This document shows positions 62,369-64,000 of a stretch of DNA of 64,000 nt, piece after piece. The number at the start of each line of letters is the position of its first letter. The first letter of the stretch is position 1. The notes under the pieces are model-generated. The model had not been told where the DNA came from. It worked only from the letters and a program-made list of their open reading frames with translations, and ran no database searches. The stretch is from Streptomyces sp. NBC_01237. Its GTDB lineage: Bacteria; Actinomycetota; Actinomycetes; Streptomycetales; Streptomycetaceae. The position numbers were made by a program, and so were the translations under genes. The stretch lies in NCBI RefSeq assembly GCF_035917275.1, contig NZ_CP108508.1, positions 5,704,001 through 5,768,000 of the forward strand, given 5' to 3'.

Positions 62369-62400
62369 TGACAGCGAACGACGAGTAGAGGAATCGGACC

Positions 62401-63015
62401 ATGAGTATTCGGCGTACCACGACGGCCAGAAGGATGATGGCCGCCGTCGCGATGACGGCGACCATCACCCTTGCTCTCACCGGTTGCGGTGAGGACAGCG
62501 GTGGAGAGGCGCAGGGCGGAGGCTCTTCGGCGCCCTCCACCCCGGCCACGCCCTCGGCGGAGGGCAAGGGGAAGCAGCAGGAAGACACCGCTGCCGGGGA
62601 AAACGTGGACCCGAATGCCAAGTTGGCCGAGGTGCGAGGGGAAGGCGGGCTCAAACTCGTCGTCCAGCAGGTCACGCGTGATGCGGGCGGTTTCGTCACC
62701 GTGCAGGCGGAGATCACGAACGGCGGCGACGGGACCCGTAACACCGCGAGCTGGGGAGGGCAGGAGCGCTCGGTCGTCGCGAAGAACCCGAACTCGGTGG
62801 CCGGCGCCACGCTGGTCGACAAGGTCGGCAAGAAGCGCTACTACGTTCTCAGGGACACGGACGCGCGGTGCCTGTGCACCACGGCGATCGCCCCGTTGTC
62901 ACCGGGGGAGTCCGCTCCGATCTTCATGCAGTTCCCGGCTCCCCCGGAGACGACGACCGAGGTGGACTTCTCCCTGCCCACCTTCGCCACCGCGTCGCTG
63001 AAGATTTCTGGGTGA
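62401..63015 (+). CDS. secreted lipoprotein of the pilus locus
   Basis: The 204-residue protein has a lipobox signal (TITLALTGC), a Gly/Ser/Pro linker and a beta-rich domain (LKLVVQQVTRDAGGFVTVQAEITNGG) with a CLCTT motif that could form a disulfide. GAGGAA precedes the ATG. The function is unknown; it may sit at the pilus base. Confidence 0.82.
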   Translation: MSIRRTTTARRMMAAVAMTATITLALTGCGEDSGGEAQGGGSSAPSTPATPSAEGKGKQQEDTAAGENVDPNAKLAEVRGEGGLKLVVQQVTRDAGGFVTVQAEITNGGDGTRNTASWGGQERSVVAKNPNSVAGATLVDKVGKKRYYVLRDTDARCLCTTAIAPLSPGESAPIFMQFPAPPETTTEVDFSLPTFATASLKISG

Positions 63016-63671
63016 GCGCCGATATGACGACCATGCGACGGTCCGCGTCAGGGCGTCACACCGGGCGCGTCCTGGTGGTGGGCCTGCTCCTGGCCGGAAC
63101 CACGGTGTTCGGCGCGTCCACCGCGTTCAGCGACGACGGTCCCAGTGTGCCGCCGGGGACGGAGGCGACGTCCCAGGCCCCGGTGCAGCTCGACGCCAAC
63201 GACCCCGACCTCAAGATGCCGGAGGGCGGGACGCTGGCGCCCGGCAAGGTTCTCGACATCGTGCAGGTGGTCGAGGACATGGGCGGCGAGGAGCGCCGTG
63301 AGGACAGCAACGCCAACATCAAGTTCGCGCTCCAGGCCGAGGTGCTCTTCGGCAAGGACAGCGCGAAGCTGAGTCCGGCGGCCAACTCGCGTATCGCCGC
63401 CATCGCGGCGGAGATCAAGAAGCAGAACGCGACCAAGGTCCGTGTCTTCGGCTTCACCGACGACCTCGGCTCCTCGGCCCACGGTGACGTGCTCTCCAAG
63501 CAGCGCGCCGACGCCGTGCACGGGGTGCTGTCGAAGGAGCTCGGGGCCACGATCTCGTTCGAGATCCGCGGATACGGCGAGCAGTACCCGATCGCCAGCA
63601 ACAGCAACGAAGAGGGCAGGAAGAAGAACCGGCGCGTGGAGGTCTCCTTCCCGCGCGGCAGCGCTTCCTGA
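63012..63671 (+). CDS. secreted OmpA-domain protein
   Basis: The 219-residue protein has a signal segment (VLVVGLLLAGTTVFGASTAF) and an OmpA-like C-terminal domain (VLFGKDSAKLSPAANSRIAAIAAEI, RVFGFTDDLGSSAHGDVLSKQRADAV, GYGEQYPIASNSNEEGRKKNRRVEV) that normally binds peptidoglycan. GTG at 63012 overlaps the previous stop; ATG at 63024 is the alternative. It could anchor the pilus to the cell wall. Confidence 0.87.
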   Translation: MSADMTTMRRSASGRHTGRVLVVGLLLAGTTVFGASTAFSDDGPSVPPGTEATSQAPVQLDANDPDLKMPEGGTLAPGKVLDIVQVVEDMGGEERREDSNANIKFALQAEVLFGKDSAKLSPAANSRIAAIAAEIKKQNATKVRVFGFTDDLGSSAHGDVLSKQRADAVHGVLSKELGATISFEIRGYGEQYPIASNSNEEGRKKNRRVEVSFPRGSAS

Positions 63672-63698
63672 CCCCCACCGCAACGCGCGACGTGCGCG

Positions 63699-63747
63699 GG
63701 GCCCGGCACCGCGACCACTGGAACCCCAGGGTCGCGGTGCCGGGCCC
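63699..63747 (+). terminator. 18-bp terminator ending the pilus locus
   Basis: A perfect 18-bp stem (63699-63716 with 63730-63747) has a 13-base loop. It follows the OmpA gene by 27 bases and marks the end of the locus. Confidence 0.9.
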
Positions 63748-63783
63748 TCGCCGTTTCGGCCGCCCCTTCGGCTCCGTCGCCGC

Positions 63784-63864
63784 ACAGGTACCGTGCCCCC
63801 TGTGACCGGGCTGTACAGATGCCGCGCCCCCGTGGCCATACAGGTACCGCGCCCCCGTACCCGT
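63784..63864. repeat. three imperfect repeats near the right edge
   Basis: ACAGGTACCG/ACAGATGCCG-type units followed by CGCCCCCGT start at 63784, 63815 and 63840. No coding signal is seen in them; they separate the OmpA gene from the next one. Confidence 0.5.
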
Positions 63865-63906
63865 ACCGGCGCCTCCGCCCCGTACTCGAGTCGCCGGTGC
63901 GCGCCG

Positions 63907-64000
63907 TCAGGTCCATCCGCCCGTCGCCGCGAACCCCAGCAGCAGGCCCGCCGCGAACAGGGTGAGTACGAGCGTGAACAGGGCCGGCTTCAGCAGGGGC
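63907..64000 (-). CDS. C-terminus of a membrane protein (partial)
   Basis: The minus-strand frame ending at TGA (63907-63909) reads KPALFTLVLTLFAAGLLLGF then AATGGWT, a hydrophobic helix at the C-terminus. The rest lies past the window edge, so no family can be given. Confidence 0.55.
   Translation of the reverse strand, partial: PLLKPALFTLVLTLFAAGLLLGFAATGGWT

Overview
The window is about 72% GC, nearly every codon ends in G or C, and GTG and TTG starts with GGAGG-type ribosome binding sites are common. It carries a mycothiol S-conjugate amidase (Mca), a GTP-dependent PEP carboxykinase, STAND/ROK/IclR/HxlR regulators, secreted discoidin-domain hydrolases and a DasR-type operator. All of this points to the core chromosome of a Streptomyces species. 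I see no rRNA, tRNA, CRISPR array, insertion sequence, phage genes or origin.

Layout. 1-3.8 kb: methionine-related genes (msrA behind a helical-repeat membrane protein and a tiny membrane protein; metB divergent; a DUF1059 protein). 3.9-7.8 kb: MarR regulator, ilvA-type threonine dehydratase, and a DrrAB-like two-gene ABC exporter. 7.9-10.2 kb: greA, a DUF4307 membrane protein, mca and a small membrane protein. 10.4-13.8 kb: a large NB-ARC/TPR (STAND) protein with an Arg in place of the Walker A Lys. 14.1-27.3 kb: a carbohydrate region with two secreted discoidin proteins, a DUF1996 secreted protein, a ROK regulator, a sugar ABC importer (binding protein and two permeases, no ATPase), a GH1 beta-glucosidase and a LacI regulator. 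27.5-29.6 kb: a thioredoxin-fold DUF255 (YyaL/SSP411-like) gene broken by a 20-base insertion exactly inside its CxxC motif. 29.6-34.4 kb: a hemolysin III/PAQR protein with a striking palindrome on its start codon, pckA, and a secreted beta-propeller/Ig-like protein. 34.5-41.7 kb: AlaA-like aminotransferase, arylamine N-acetyltransferase, an NAD(P)-binding oxidoreductase with an HxlR regulator, a secreted S1-type protease, and a TetR regulator divergent from a siderophore-interacting protein. 41.7-48.8 kb: a likely D-amino-acid catabolic cluster (N-acyl-D-amino-acid deacylase, fold-III PLP enzyme, PfkB kinase, IclR, RidA, GntP permease) with paired palindromes in the divergent promoter. 48.9-50.6 kb: secreted GH18 chitinase with a DasR-like site upstream. 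51.2-63.7 kb: a Flp/Tad-type pilus locus (zinc-ribbon protein, CpaB, CpaE, two TadE-like proteins, CpaF, TadB, TadC, sensor kinase, response regulator, Flp pilin, TadG-like protein, lipoprotein, OmpA-domain protein). The right edge holds the end of a membrane protein.

The genes work together in three visible modules. The first is extracellular glucan attack, import and intracellular hydrolysis (14-27 kb). The second is D-amino-acid release, deamination and detoxification (41.7-48.8 kb). The third is a complete pilus assembly line, apart from a prepilin peptidase, with its own two-component system (51-64 kb). The most unusual single observations are the active-site insertion at 27687-27706, the 42-bp composite palindrome over the hemolysin III start, the 38-bp tandem hairpin repeats upstream of the pilus operon, and the four DRGQ-type prepilin-like motifs in the pilus locus. 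I found no convincing novel defence system.
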